Source: Larix kaempferi (Eukaryota > Streptophyta > Pinopsida > Pinales > Pinaceae). From it: DNA of 64,000 nt. Positions 10,069 to 20,222 of the stretch are shown here, in pieces; the stretch's first letter is position 1, and every line of letters begins with the position of its first letter. The notes beneath the pieces are model-generated. The model made no database searches, had not been told where the DNA came from, and saw only the letters and a program-made list of their open reading frames with translations. A program made the position numbers and the translations under genes. The stretch is taken from positions 19,181,001-19,245,000 of the forward strand of contig BSBM01000904.1 in NCBI GenBank assembly GCA_027924585.1, read 5' to 3'.

Positions 10069-10968
10069 GAAAGGGTTCTTTCTTGAAGTATTTTCCTATT
10101 ATAATGTCGATGAAATTCTAGATAGCAACTATAAAGAAATATAATCTTGAAATGATTCCTACTCCAACTGAGTTAATTCAATCCTCATTTTAAGGATAGG
10201 ACGCAATCCTTAGTTTCACATCCAATACTGCAACTTGTGCAACTTAAACTTACTTAAAGAGGGGCTTGTCTTTGTCGAATGCAATGCTATAGTCCTTGGC
10301 ATGTAGAGTTAACTCAACTGGTCACACAATTACTCTTACAGAAATGAATTGTGTAAAACAAATATAATCCTACCACTCTTATTCAACCGGACACATTGCT
10401 ACGATACTTGGTATACAAAATTCCATTGGGAGGTCATACACACTACTGGCATAAAGAAATCACACTGCATAAATAAATTACAAAAATGAAATTCAGAAAT
10501 AAATGATTGATGAAATTGGTACAATGCACAAAGTAACTAAATTAACAACATGAAGAAAATAATTGTAGAAACATGCAAGAATATTTTAATATTAATGAAT
10601 AAATTTATCACAACATTATCATTCCAGTAAACACTATAAAGTGGGCCTTTACTCTGCAACATGTTGGATGATCCCTTAAATCAACAATGCATAGATAACA
10701 TGAATAATTAGAGTTGAACAGAAATATAATATTATAAAAAATTAGTTCACAACAAACCTCATAGGTCCTCAAATTGATTAGTTATACAAATTCAAAACAA
10801 GGATTTTGGAGTAGTTGCTCAATTCTAGCAAAATAACAAACTACATATTGTTTCCTTAAAAAGAGGAGAAATGTAAGGCAATCTATCCCTCAAAGAGTGT
10901 TATGATCTAGTAGTCATATCTAGTCCATATATGTTGTGTAATGCAGTCTTATAAGTATAAACTTAGGT

Positions 10969-11963
10969 CCCTTAGCTTTAGGCTAGGCCCTAACAAGAAT
11001 TGAACCTTGTCCACTAGTGAAAAATTCCTTGCTCTTCAACAATGGATCCAACCCCTTTGGTCGATGGTTGCATTAACATGACAAACATATCTTAATGGAA
11101 TTGGAACCTAGATCTAAGCACTAAAAGTACTTTGATTTAACCTTTTAACTAGAATTTGCATGGTAAGTCTGTAGTCTTTGTATAGTAATTTTTTAACTTT
11201 TTTCAAATAAGAAGGATATTTTCCATCAAATAAAGGTTTTCAATGTGAAATATCTAATGTGGTTAAACATGCAAGTTATCTCAATGTTTTGTTTGTGCTA
11301 TATCTCTTGATAATATCAATTTAAATAATGGAGAAGTAAAAGCACGTTGTCAACGCTCAACTAGAAAATGTCGCTCGTGGAGGAAATATATTCTTACCTT
11401 TGTGGTTTACAATGCATGGCTTTGCCTTTGAAGGATATGGACATTTCACTTTGCTTCATGTTTACTAATATTTTCCATCCCACAAGTTATCTATTTACTT
11501 TCCCTTATTTTCTTTTAGTACAGGGACCATCCTAGTTATGAATGGTTCCACTAGAGACTATTAATCAAAATGCGATATTTCGGCACTCTCGGCTTACTTT
11601 GGTTTCCCTACACATGAGACAAACACACCAAAAGGGAATTAAATGCACCAAATTGGAATTAACTTGTTGTATATGTCTATATGATGAGCATGTCTACTTA
11701 ATTTTTAATTGTGCCTAATTAAAAAGAATTGTGTGGCCAACTTGAAAACCTAATGAAGACCCTCATGCAAATGTTAATGCCATATGATCATAGATCATCA
11801 TTATAGGACATGTTTACATGACTAGAATAGTTCATGACTAACCATGAGTGTTAGCTCAATCAATAGAGCCATTCTCCTAAAGCAAGTTGTTAATGGAGAT
11901 TTGGAAATGATCTAGTGAGATTTCCCTTTTTTTAACCATAGGAATAACAACCTCCCAATGGTA
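10969..11963. other. Intergenic; nothing recognised
   Basis: AT-rich DNA with no supported gene, immediately left of the element B remnant. Confidence 0.5.
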
Positions 11964-12026
11964 TGTTGGACACAATGGCAGACTGAGAAGGGGGGAGGGT
12001 GAATCAGTGTGCCATTGTGTCCAACA
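11964..12026 (+). repeat. Palindromic 63-bp remnant of the element B 5' LTR
   Basis: TGTTGGACACAATGGCA (11964-11980) and TGCCATTGTGTCCAACA (12010-12026) are perfect 17-bp inverted repeats with a 29-bp centre. The right arm is the usual end of this LTR family. The left arm plus centre (GGGGGGAGGGTGAATCAGTG) is the same LTR end in reverse. The remaining 1.7 kb or so of 5' LTR is missing. Confidence 0.8.
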
Positions 12027-12028
12027 AT

Positions 12029-12039
12029 TGGTATCAGAG
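12029..12039 (+). promoter_or_regulatory. Element B primer-binding site (initiator tRNA-Met type)
   Basis: TGGTATCAGAG lies two bases after the LTR end CCAACA. It matches the complement of the plant initiator tRNA-Met 3' end, the usual copia primer. Confidence 0.85.
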
Positions 12040-12090
12040 TAGGCCTTCACCACAAGCTTTGCCAGCTTGAAATAGATCTGTGGACACACA

Positions 12091-12284
12091 ATGGAAGGAC
12101 AAGTAGAGTTCTCCAACGATGAGGTTCTAGTATTTGATGTGACCGCTTACTTTGGATGGAGAAGCAAAATGAAAGCTTATCTGAAGAAGTTCGGTGTCAG
12201 GGAGATTATAATCAATCCGCCCATTCCGTCCAACAACAAGACTAAGACAGCTGCACAAAAATATGCCAAGAAGGACAACACCGT
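12091..12284 (+). pseudogene. Element B gag, N-terminal fragment
   Basis: ATG at 12091 opens a frame with MEGQVEFS and YFGWRSKMKAYLKKFGVREI, the W-RMKAYLK-GVWE pattern at the start of copia-type Gag (DUF4219/UBN2 families). The frame is lost at 12285, where the TIR element begins. Codons from there to the stop at 12352-12354 belong to the insertion. Gag resumes at 13229 and, past element A, at 20223. Confidence 0.8.
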
Positions 12285-13228
12285 CATTAGAGAGATTTTG
12301 AGGTCAAAAAATGGCCTCCTAAGAGATGTACTACAAAAATATGAGATATATTAAAATATTATGAATTTGGGGTTTTATGGGGTAGGTATATATGACAAGT
12401 CACCTCCCACACTATTTTCTATGCACAATATAAATAACCATGGTTGAGTTGCTTTTCAAAATTCACTAGAAATAAAATAATAAAATAAGTCTACATTGAT
12501 GTAACTAAGATTCATTGTAAATTCTCAAAAATTTATTGTCCTTTAGCATTTATTTGTCTTGAACTTGCAAATGAAATTAAATAATAAAAAATATTTTTAA
12601 GAGCTATTTTTTTAATTTTATGTTGACTTTTTATATTTAGTACTTTTCTCATGAATTTAATATAATGTAATTTAATTGAGAATTTATTTACATGTAAAAT
12701 GTTAATAATACTATTATAATCCACATTGCATTATTATTATTATTTATTAAATCTATTATTATTCTTTATTAGTTTGACATTATGTTATTAAATAGAATGG
12801 AGTGAATATATAATTTAAAATTAATAACATAAAAATGATAGTATATTATTTTATAAAAAAAAAGTGAAAGGACTTTCTTTATGAATTAAGAGTACTTTAC
12901 TTGAAAATGACAATAATATTATTTTATGAGAAAGTGTGAAAATACATTCATTATGAGTACTTTACTTGAAAATGACAATAATATTATTTTATGAAAAGAC
13001 TATCATTATGAGTACTTTACTTTATGACTTAAAAGTACTTACACCACTACCTTGGTTAACTATGTGTTTTCATTCACCATAGAAAATTTGGCAAATAAGC
13101 ATTCTTAACTCATACAATGCCACCTCACCAAGGGGGATGATGTCATCTACTAGAATGTGATTGGTTGTTTTTTATAGTACATTTTCTTTGTTTTGAGGCC
13201 ATTTTTTTACCTCAAAATTTCTCTAATG
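12285..13228. mobile_element. 944-bp element with 34-bp terminal inverted repeats, inserted in gag of B
   Basis: The left end CATTAGAGAGATTTTGAGGT (12285-12318 in full) and the reverse complement of the right end (13195-13228) agree over 34 bp with two mismatches. The interior is very AT-rich with no open frame, so this is a non-autonomous DNA transposon or large MITE. It splits the gag reading of element B between the motifs for KKDNT and ALKFLMDG. The flanks are ACCGT and TGCC. A target duplication is not evident, so I do not assign a superfamily. Confidence 0.75.
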
Positions 13229-13258
13229 TGCCTTGAAATTTCTTATGGATGGACTCTC
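13229..13258 (+). pseudogene. Element B gag, 30-bp middle fragment with target site of A
   Basis: TGCCTTGAAATTTCTTATGG followed by ATGGACTCTC matches the element A gag at about 15238-15268 (ALKFLMDGLS). The final CTCTC (13254-13258) is repeated at 20223-20227, marking the 5-bp target duplication of element A. Confidence 0.85.
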
Positions 13259-13289
13259 TTATAAGTATAGTTGTCATTGATGACAACAC

Positions 13290-14010
13290 ATTAATGACAA
13301 AGGTTGAAGACATGGCAAAGGACAAAGACATGACAAAGAGGTTGATGACATGGAAAAAGACAAATGACATGGAGGACAAAGACAAGACAAAGGTTAATGA
13401 CAAAGGACAAAGACATGATGATGTTGTTAAGCAAGACAAGTGTTGATGACATGGAAAAGGGAACTTGGAAAGCATGGACAAGCATGACAAACACGCATGA
13501 CATGGAAAATGACAAAGGAGAAACAAGGTCAATGACATGGCAAGCATAAGGTGATGACAAGGCAGTGGAAGGACATCTTGCAGGCATATGGAGAAGGCCT
13601 TGCAGGCATCAAAGAAGGGCATTTCATTGGAGCTTGTGGGCATCCCTAAGAAGCCTTTGCGGGCATCCCTTATTGCACTTGCGGGAATCACAGTGAGCCC
13701 TTGCGGGCATCACAGTAAGCCCTTGCGGGAATCACTCAAGGGACCATTGGACATCCTCAAAGACCCTATGCGGGCATCTCCAAAAGAGACTTACGGGCAT
13801 AAAAAAGGACAATTACGGGCATCATAGTCTGGCATTTTAAAGAGCCCTTGCAGGCATTATTAAAGGGTTGTGTGGGCATCCTAAGGAGACTGTGCGAGCA
13901 TCACAAGTGTCTCTTATAAGGCCCTTGCGGGCATCTTTATGAAGCAGTTGCGAGCATGATTCAAGAGCCCATTGAGGGCATGGTCTAAGGACCCTAGCGG
14001 GCATTCTAGA
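13290..14010 (+). repeat. Two minisatellite arrays inside the 5' LTR of A
   Basis: About 13290-13550 is built of GACAAAGACATGACAAAG and GATGACATGG-type units. About 13560-14010 repeats a degenerate unit near 30 bp with the core CCCTTGCGGGCATC. Both recur in the 3' LTR (18540-18815 and 18825-19240). Long minus-strand open frames here come from these repeats and have no gene character. Confidence 0.85.
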
Positions 14011-14235
14011 AGGACACTCAATGACATAGCAATCATTTAATTTGCACTCTTGTTGATGACATGTGAAGGGTTGGGTCTTGGACCCACACGTGATGGTTTT
14101 TGAGTTTGTTGTTTATTTCCTTGATCGAAGGATGGCCACCTTAATTAAATCTTATTTCAATTATTTAATGATAAAAATAAAAGTGAAATGATAATCTATT
14201 TGACATGTCGGCCTAGCAAGAGTTATGGAGAAGTT

Positions 14236-14245
14236 GTATAAAAAG
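14236..14245 (+). promoter_or_regulatory. TATA box of element A 5' LTR
   Basis: GTATAAAAAG is followed by GGCAATCCGCCTCATTC. The same sequence lies in the 3' LTR at 19469-19478. It is the probable pol II promoter starting the element transcript in the R region. Confidence 0.65.
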
Positions 14246-14992
14246 GGCAATCCGCCTCATTCTAAGTGTGGATTTTGTTGTTGTGAATTCGGTGAAGAAA
14301 GGAAGGGGCTCTGAATTTCGGGCTAGGAGAAGTCTGAGGAAAGGTTCGGGGGCAAAAGCAAATCAGCAAGAGCAACAAAAGCAAATAATTTTTCTTTTTA
14401 TACTCTTCTCTGATTTTCAGGTAATGAGGACATCACAGCAGCAGCAATAGTTGAGAATGAAGTTTGAATTTATTAAGTTGTGATAGACAGTGACATAAGG
14501 ACATGCTTATGATTGATATGATGACAAAGATGATGTACTTGTGGACATAATGATGGTGTGGACAGAATAATGGTGTGCTTGTGGATAGAATGATGATGTG
14601 TTATGATTGTTTGTACAAGAATGTATATGTAAATACAAGATGGGTCTTGTACATATTTTCTTAGTTGGATCTAAGAAAAGACCAAGCTGAGTCTTGAAAT
14701 AGAAGTTGGTGCTTCTCAATCAGTTGTATTTGATGTAACCTAATGGTTGTGGCCAATTGAATTAAATATAAAAATATTACAAACCTTATCTTGTGTCTCA
14801 AATAATGTGGATTGATGATGATTTGTTTAATTTGATGTTTAGCTTATTATGAATGATGAACTCTGCCTAGTGTTGAAGTGAAATTGTTAAATGATATATG
14901 TTTGAGTTTTAGAATATGTTTAAATTGGTCTTAAGGGCTAGCCCACTGATTCACCCCCCTCCCCTTCTCGGTGTGCCATTGTGTCCATCAAT

Positions 14993-15003
14993 TGCTATCA
15001 GAG
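14993..15003 (+). promoter_or_regulatory. Element A primer-binding site
   Basis: TGCTATCAGAG follows the LTR end by two bases. It differs by one base from TGGTATCAGAG, the initiator tRNA-Met complement. Confidence 0.8.
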
Positions 15004-15054
15004 CAAGACCTTCATCACAAGCCTAACTAGCTTGAAGGGATCCGTGGACACAAG

Positions 15055-16660
15055 ATGGAAGGACCAGCAGAGTTCAACAGCAATGAGGTTCCAGTTTTTT
15101 AAATATCAAATTACTTTGGTTGGAGAAGTAGAATGAAAGCTTACTTGAAGAAATTTGGTGTTTGGGAAATTGTGGTTAACCCACCTGTCCATCCCAACAA
15201 GAAGACAAAGACAACAGATGAGAAAGACAATAACATTGCCCTGAAGTTTCTAATGGATGGACTCTCAAGCCCTATTAAAGAAAGTGTAGGAGAATGCACC
15301 TCTGCCAAAGATCTTTGGTTCAAGTTGGAAGGTGAAGAGAAATCAAGACACAAAAAAGGAAACAGAAATCAATTCTTCTGAAGATGAAAAGCAAGAAGAA
15401 AAGGAGGGACAAGCTTCAAATGTCAGTGAAGGTAAGGACTCTTATGTTGGTGATAATTCTGAGTGTGATGATATTGAAATTCTAGTTACAGAAGATGAAA
15501 AGGAAGATTTGTTGAAAGTCAATAATGCATTTGCATGTACCCTATTGGATATTGATATCAAATTCAATCCAAAGCTTAAGAAGAAGATTTTGGGGTCATT
15601 TGAAAAATACAAAAAGGAGACAAAGGCATTGCTCATGAGATTGAAACTCAAGAACAAATATTTACAAGATGAACTAGAAGATCAAAATAATGAAGTTAGA
15701 AGATTGAAGACTGAATTAGCAAAAGAACAAGAAGAGACTGGCAAAGACCCTAAAGAGATTGAAGAAACAAGAAGGGCTAATATTTATTTGAAGACTCAGT
15801 TGGAGGAAGCCAAAAGAATAGAAGAAATCATGAAGTTTCAGCTGGAAGAAAAAGAGAAGACAAACCAGAAGCTTGAGATGGAAGTTGTTGATCTAATAAA
15901 AAAGATTGAAAATTCAAATGTTCATGTGAAGTTCAACAAAAGTTCAGTTATCTTAAATGAAATATTGAATTATCAAAGGTCTCCATTTGACACATCTGAT
16001 CTTGGGTACAAGAAGGAAGAAAAAAAATCTGAAGGTGGCACTTGGTCCCCCAAGACTCCTGAAGTAAGATCCACATCCTTCAAAGGTGAAAGCAAAGCTC
16101 CTCAACAATAACTTGCACAACACAAAGAACATTTCAGAAGATCAAGAATGCATCAAGAATTTGGTCCCACTCCTCAAAGCAAATTCTTCAAAAGAGAGAC
16201 AACTCCAAGATGGAAACAAGCACTCAGGTATAATAGTTGTTTTAATGGCTATTGCTATTCTTGTAATGGTTTTGGTCACAAGGTTATGGACTGTACGTTC
16301 CATGGATGAAGAAGTGTTGAAGCCGAAGTGACCAAATGAGATGCAAGACATGTGACCAAATTGGACATCTTGCAAACTATCATACATTGAGATGCTACAC
16401 TTGTGGTGGTTTTGGTCATAAATCCCAAGCATGTGCAAGTCCAAGAAGACAATCGATGAGAAGTTTTTCATATCCATCAGCAAAGAAAGTAGATGAATCT
16501 TGGAAGAAGAATAATGCAAAAATATTTGAAGAGAAAAGGACAAATGATCACAACCAAGGACATTCTCAGTTATGGATGAAAAAGAATCTCTTGCTGAATG
16601 TAAATGAAGTTGATCATTGTACAGAAGATGGTTTCCATATGGCAAGCCATGTTTGAGGCC
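15055..16660 (+). pseudogene. Element A gag: UBN2-like start, coiled coil, three CCHC zinc knuckles (broken)
   Basis: ATG at 15055 matches the element B start, but codon 16 is TAA (15100-15102). Beyond it the same frame gives GWRSRMKAYLKKFGVWEIVV and SAKDLWFKLEG, typical of copia Gag. A frameshift near 15340 leads into about 250 residues, very rich in Lys and Glu, predicted coiled coil (for example LKTQLEEAKRIEEIMKFQLE), ending at a stop at 16109. Three zinc knuckles follow: CYSCNGFGHKVMDC (about 16253), CKTCDQIGHLANYH (about 16342, last Cys replaced by His) and CYTCGGFGHKSQAC (about 16393). The first is in a different frame from the other two. Gag would bind RNA and form particles. The coiled coil placed before the knuckles is unusual for copia Gag. 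Confidence 0.8.
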
Positions 16661-18440
16661 TTTTAAAGACATTAGGTACACCTTGAGTTCATTATTGGAG
16701 GATGGACTCAAAGGTATATGGTGGTCGCTCCAAACAGGTTCTAGGATCGGATTGCATACATTAATAATTGGTATGAAGTATGGTAAATCAAAAGTATATA
16801 TGCTCGAACATATCGAAGGCTTATATCCTAATCTGCAGTGGTTCAAAATCAAGCTTCGAATCTTGAAGTGGTATATACTATAAGTCAAAACATTGGTTAA
16901 GCTTGGTGAGCAGAAGTGAATCTCTGCAGTAGCAAGGATGAGAATTAAAAGAAGAAGGATGAAGTTTGATCTCGGGCATCTCAAAGAAGCAGCATAACTT
17001 ATATAAATTAGACAAAGGCACCCAAATGAAGAGTGTTGATTGATAAGGGGATTAAGCTGGTTATCAAGATTTGGAAATATATTGATATTACCATTCACCA
17101 AGAAGACACCATTTCAGGATAAACAACAGCAGAAGATTATCCATGTGCAATCCTCGAGGCCAAGGGTACAAGGAAGACTTTTTTGAGTTTATAATCTCTT
17201 AAAGAATGCGTGGATAATGAAGAAGACATTTCTGGGTATACAAGGCAACAACTGTATACATGTCAAGACAAGTTGGACAGATTGGAGGATAGACTTAAAA
17301 AATCTTAGCACACACTCCATGACTAATTGGAACAATTTTTATTTTTATGGTTTGGCAAAGTAAGAAGTATGAATATGATACATAATTCCTTTGGGCAGCT
17401 TGACAGCCATAACCATGAGCAAGATCAAAGGAGGAATATGGTTAGCAAATGAAGAATATCTTCAAGAAACATTTTTTATTGGTATTTGATTAGGAAAGAC
17501 ATACAAGAGAAAACAAAGAACAAGGGCAGCAGAAGCTATATGAATAGTATGAAGTTATTTTAGTGTATATCGGGTTGAGTTGAAGTGAAGTCAGAATGAT
17601 TATCCAAGCAAAGAATCAGGTGCAAGGATCGTGGCATGGTGATAGGGGGAGCAAGAGTAATTTCCTGTACTCTCTCTAGTTGAAGCAAATAAAGTGAAGG
17701 GTCATGATGATGTTTGAAGGGATGATTTTGATGTATGCATACCTTTTATGAATTTACTAGATGATCGATTCATTCCTTAAGAACAGTTGGTAGTTCTATC
17801 ATGATAAGATTTGTTGAAAATCTACAAGGAAGCCAAAGTATACAACAGACCTGTGTGTAAACACAAATTTAAGATGGCAGTCACATGATTGAGAAAATAA
17901 ACTAAAGAATTAGGTGAAAAGGATGAGGTCTCCGAAACTATTGGGAGAAATTCTGATTTTTGCGTAAAGACATATGTTCTTACTTGTTTCACTCACAATT
18001 TTAGAAGTCAAGTATTTTTTACAAGACTCTTGAAGATCAAATCTTGTGAAGGCTTTTTGAAGACATATCCGCTTGTTGAAGTTATGAAGAAAGAAAATCT
18101 GAACTCAGTTTGATGAAGCTACAGTAGAAGTGCTCTCAATGATCTTAAAAAGGGGGAGCTTGTTCAAAGAAACTACAACAGTACACTTAAAAGGGGGAGC
18201 AGACAACTCAGCAAGTAAACTCCATGCAAGGGGGAGTATATATACTTATGAAAAATTGAAGATGGCAAGTGAAAAGGTACAAGGATGATCTCCAAGAAAC
18301 AATTCCAAGCTCAGTCAAAAGGGGAGATCATCCAATGAAAAAGTTGACATGTGAGAAAACTCTTTAGCATGATTTCATGAAGTATTCAAGGATACAATTT
18401 CTTTTGGGCATTGTGAAGTTTTTGTTGGCTAGGTGATTGG
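16661..18440 (+). other. Element A 3' internal region without pol
   Basis: About 1.8 kb between the zinc-knuckle end and the polypurine tract. Blocks such as GATAGGGGGAGCAAGAGTAA and CCTTTTATGAATTTACTAGA recur in element B (about 21750-21890), so it is a family feature. No pol motif was found in any frame. Several AAAAGGGGGAG motifs (about 18149, 18190, 18230) precede the final polypurine tract. Confidence 0.7.
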
Positions 18441-18510
18441 CCCTTTGTCATTAATGTCAAAGGGGGAGAGAAATTTTGAGGAGGTTTCCATCAATGACAA
18501 AGGGGGAGAT
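18441..18510 (+). promoter_or_regulatory. Palindrome and polypurine tract before the element A 3' LTR
   Basis: Arms CCCTTTGTCATT and AATGTCAAAGGG (18441-18464) form a 24-bp near-perfect palindrome running into GGGGAGAG. A second AATGACAAAGGGGGAG abuts the LTR at 18511 and should prime plus-strand DNA. The same arrangement is conserved in element B (22881-22950). Confidence 0.75.
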
Positions 18511-20222
18511 TGATGAGTATAGTTGTCATTGATGACAACACATTAATGACAAAGGTTGAAGACATGGAAAAGGACAATGACATGACAAAGAGGTTGATGA
18601 CATGGCAAAAGACAAATGACATGGAGGACAAAGACAAGACAAAGGTTAATGACAAAGAACAAAGCCATGATGATGTTATAAAGCAAGACAAGTGTTGATG
18701 ACATGGCAAAGGGAACTTGGCAAGCATGGACAAGCATGACAAACATGGATGACATGGAAAATGACAAAGGAGCAACAAGGTCAATGACATGGCAAGCATA
18801 AGGTTGATGACAAGGAAGTGGAAGGACATCTTGCGGGCATATGGAGAAGACCTTGTGCGAATCAAAGAAGGGCATTTCATTGGAGCTTGCGGGCATCCCT
18901 AAGAAACCCTTACGGGCATACTTAAGGGACCCTTGCGGGCATCCCTTAGTGCACTTGTGGGCATCACAGTAAGCCCTTGCGGGCATCACTCAAGGGCCCC
19001 TGTGTACATCCTTAAAGACCCTATGCGGGCATCTCCAAAAGATCCTTGCAGGCATCATAGTCTGGCATTTTAAAGAGCCCTTGCAGGAATTATTAAAGGG
19101 TTGTGCGAGCATCCTAAGGAGACTGTGTGGGCACCACATGTGTCTCTTATAAGGCCCTTGCGGGCATCTTTATGAAGCAACTGTGGGCATGATTCAAGAG
19201 CCCATTGAGGGCATGGTCTAAGGACTCTAGAGGGCATTCTGGAAGGGCACTCAATGACATAGCAATCATTTAATTTGCACTCTTGTTGATGACATGTGAA
19301 GGGTTGGGTCTTGGACCCACACGTGATGGTTTTTGAGTTTGTTGTTTATTTCCTTGATTGAAGGATGGCCACCTTAATTAAATCTTATTTCAATTATTTA
19401 ATGATAAAAATAAAATTGAAATGATAATCTATTTGACATGTTGGCCTAGCAAGAGTTATGGAGAAGTTGTATAAAAAGGGCAATCCACCTCATTCTAAGT
19501 GTGGATTTTGTTGTTGTGAATTTGGTCAAGAAAGGAAGGGGCTCTGAATTTCGGGCTAGGAGAAGTTTGAGGAAAGGTTCGGGGGCAGCAGTAGATCAAC
19601 AGGAGCAACATAAGCAAATAATTTTTCTTTTTATACTCTTCTCTGATTTTCGGGAAATGAGGACATCACAGCAGCAACAATAGTTGAGAATGAAGGTTGA
19701 ATTTATTAAGCTATGACAGACAGTGACATAAGGACATGCTTATGATTGATATGATGACAAAGATGATGTACTTGTGGACATAATGATGGTGTGGACAGAA
19801 TAATGGTGTGCTTGTGGACAGAATGATGATGTGTTATGATTGTTTGATGACAAGAATGTATACGTAAATACAAGTTGGGTCTTGTACATATTTTCTTAGT
19901 TGGATCTAAGAAAAGACCAAGTTGAGTCTTGGAATAGAAGTTGGTGCTTCTCAATCAGTTGTAGCTGATGTAACCTAAGGGTTGTGGCCGATTGAATTAA
20001 ATATAAAAAAAAGATTACAAAGCTTATATTGTGTCTCAAATAATGTGGATTGATGATGATATGTTTAATTTGATGTTTAGCTTATTGTGAATGATGAACT
20101 CTACCTAGTGTTAAAGTGAAATCGTTAAATGATATATGTTTGAGTTTTAGAAGAAGTTTAAATTAGTCTTTAGGGATGGCCCACTAATTCATCCCCCCCT
20201 CGGTGTGCCATTGTGTCCATCA
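18511..20222 (+). repeat. Element A 3' LTR (1712 bp)
   Basis: It starts TGATGAGTATAGTTGTC and ends CATTGTGTCCATCA, parallel to the 5' LTR including both internal arrays and the TATA box at 19469. Differences from the 5' copy include indels in the GCGGGCATC array, so the insertion is not very recent. Confidence 0.9.

Larger units (their letters stand above)
9382..10968 (+). repeat. Pair of about 52-bp direct repeats about 1.5 kb apart
   Basis: GATCTAGTACATATATGTTG at 9384 and ATCTAGTCCATATATGTTGT at 10918 both continue into GTAATGCAGTCTTA-AAGTATAAACTT-GGTC. The intervening sequence has no retroelement signature that I recognise. Confidence 0.7.
13259..14990 (+). repeat. Element A 5' LTR (1732 bp)
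   Basis: It begins TTATAAGTATAGTTGTCATT, where the 3' LTR has TGATGAGTATAG, so the canonical TG is mutated. It ends GTGTGCCATTGTGTCCATCA. It contains two internal tandem arrays (below), a TATA box at 14236 and a downstream transcribed region with AATTTCGGGCTAGGAG. Confidence 0.9.
13259..20222 (+). mobile_element. Element A: complete gag-only LTR retrotransposon (6964 bp)
   Basis: Two long LTRs (13259-14990, 18511-20222) flank a primer-binding site, a gag region and a polypurine tract. Perfect CTCTC duplications (13254-13258 and 20223-20227) border it. The interrupted gag reads through once A is removed, so the insertion is proven by its empty site. The internal 3.5 kb has no recognisable protease, integrase, reverse transcriptase or RNase H. 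It resembles the class described in plants as terminal-repeat retrotransposons with GAG (TR-GAG). The gag frame is broken by stops and frameshifts, so this copy is not active in cis. Confidence 0.85.

Noticed and set aside
13212-13691. Minus-strand frames of 98-159 codons in the A LTRs (also 18491-18989)
   Set aside because: They are translations of the GACATGG/GACAAAG tandem array (Ser/Cys/Leu/His-rich) and start outside the LTR in one copy. No gene character.
16142-17101. 319-codon open frame on the minus strand across the zinc-knuckle end of element A gag
   Set aside because: It is antisense to recognisable gag. In element B the matching frame is only 86 codons, and the sequence shows no domain or selection. 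Treated as a composition artefact.
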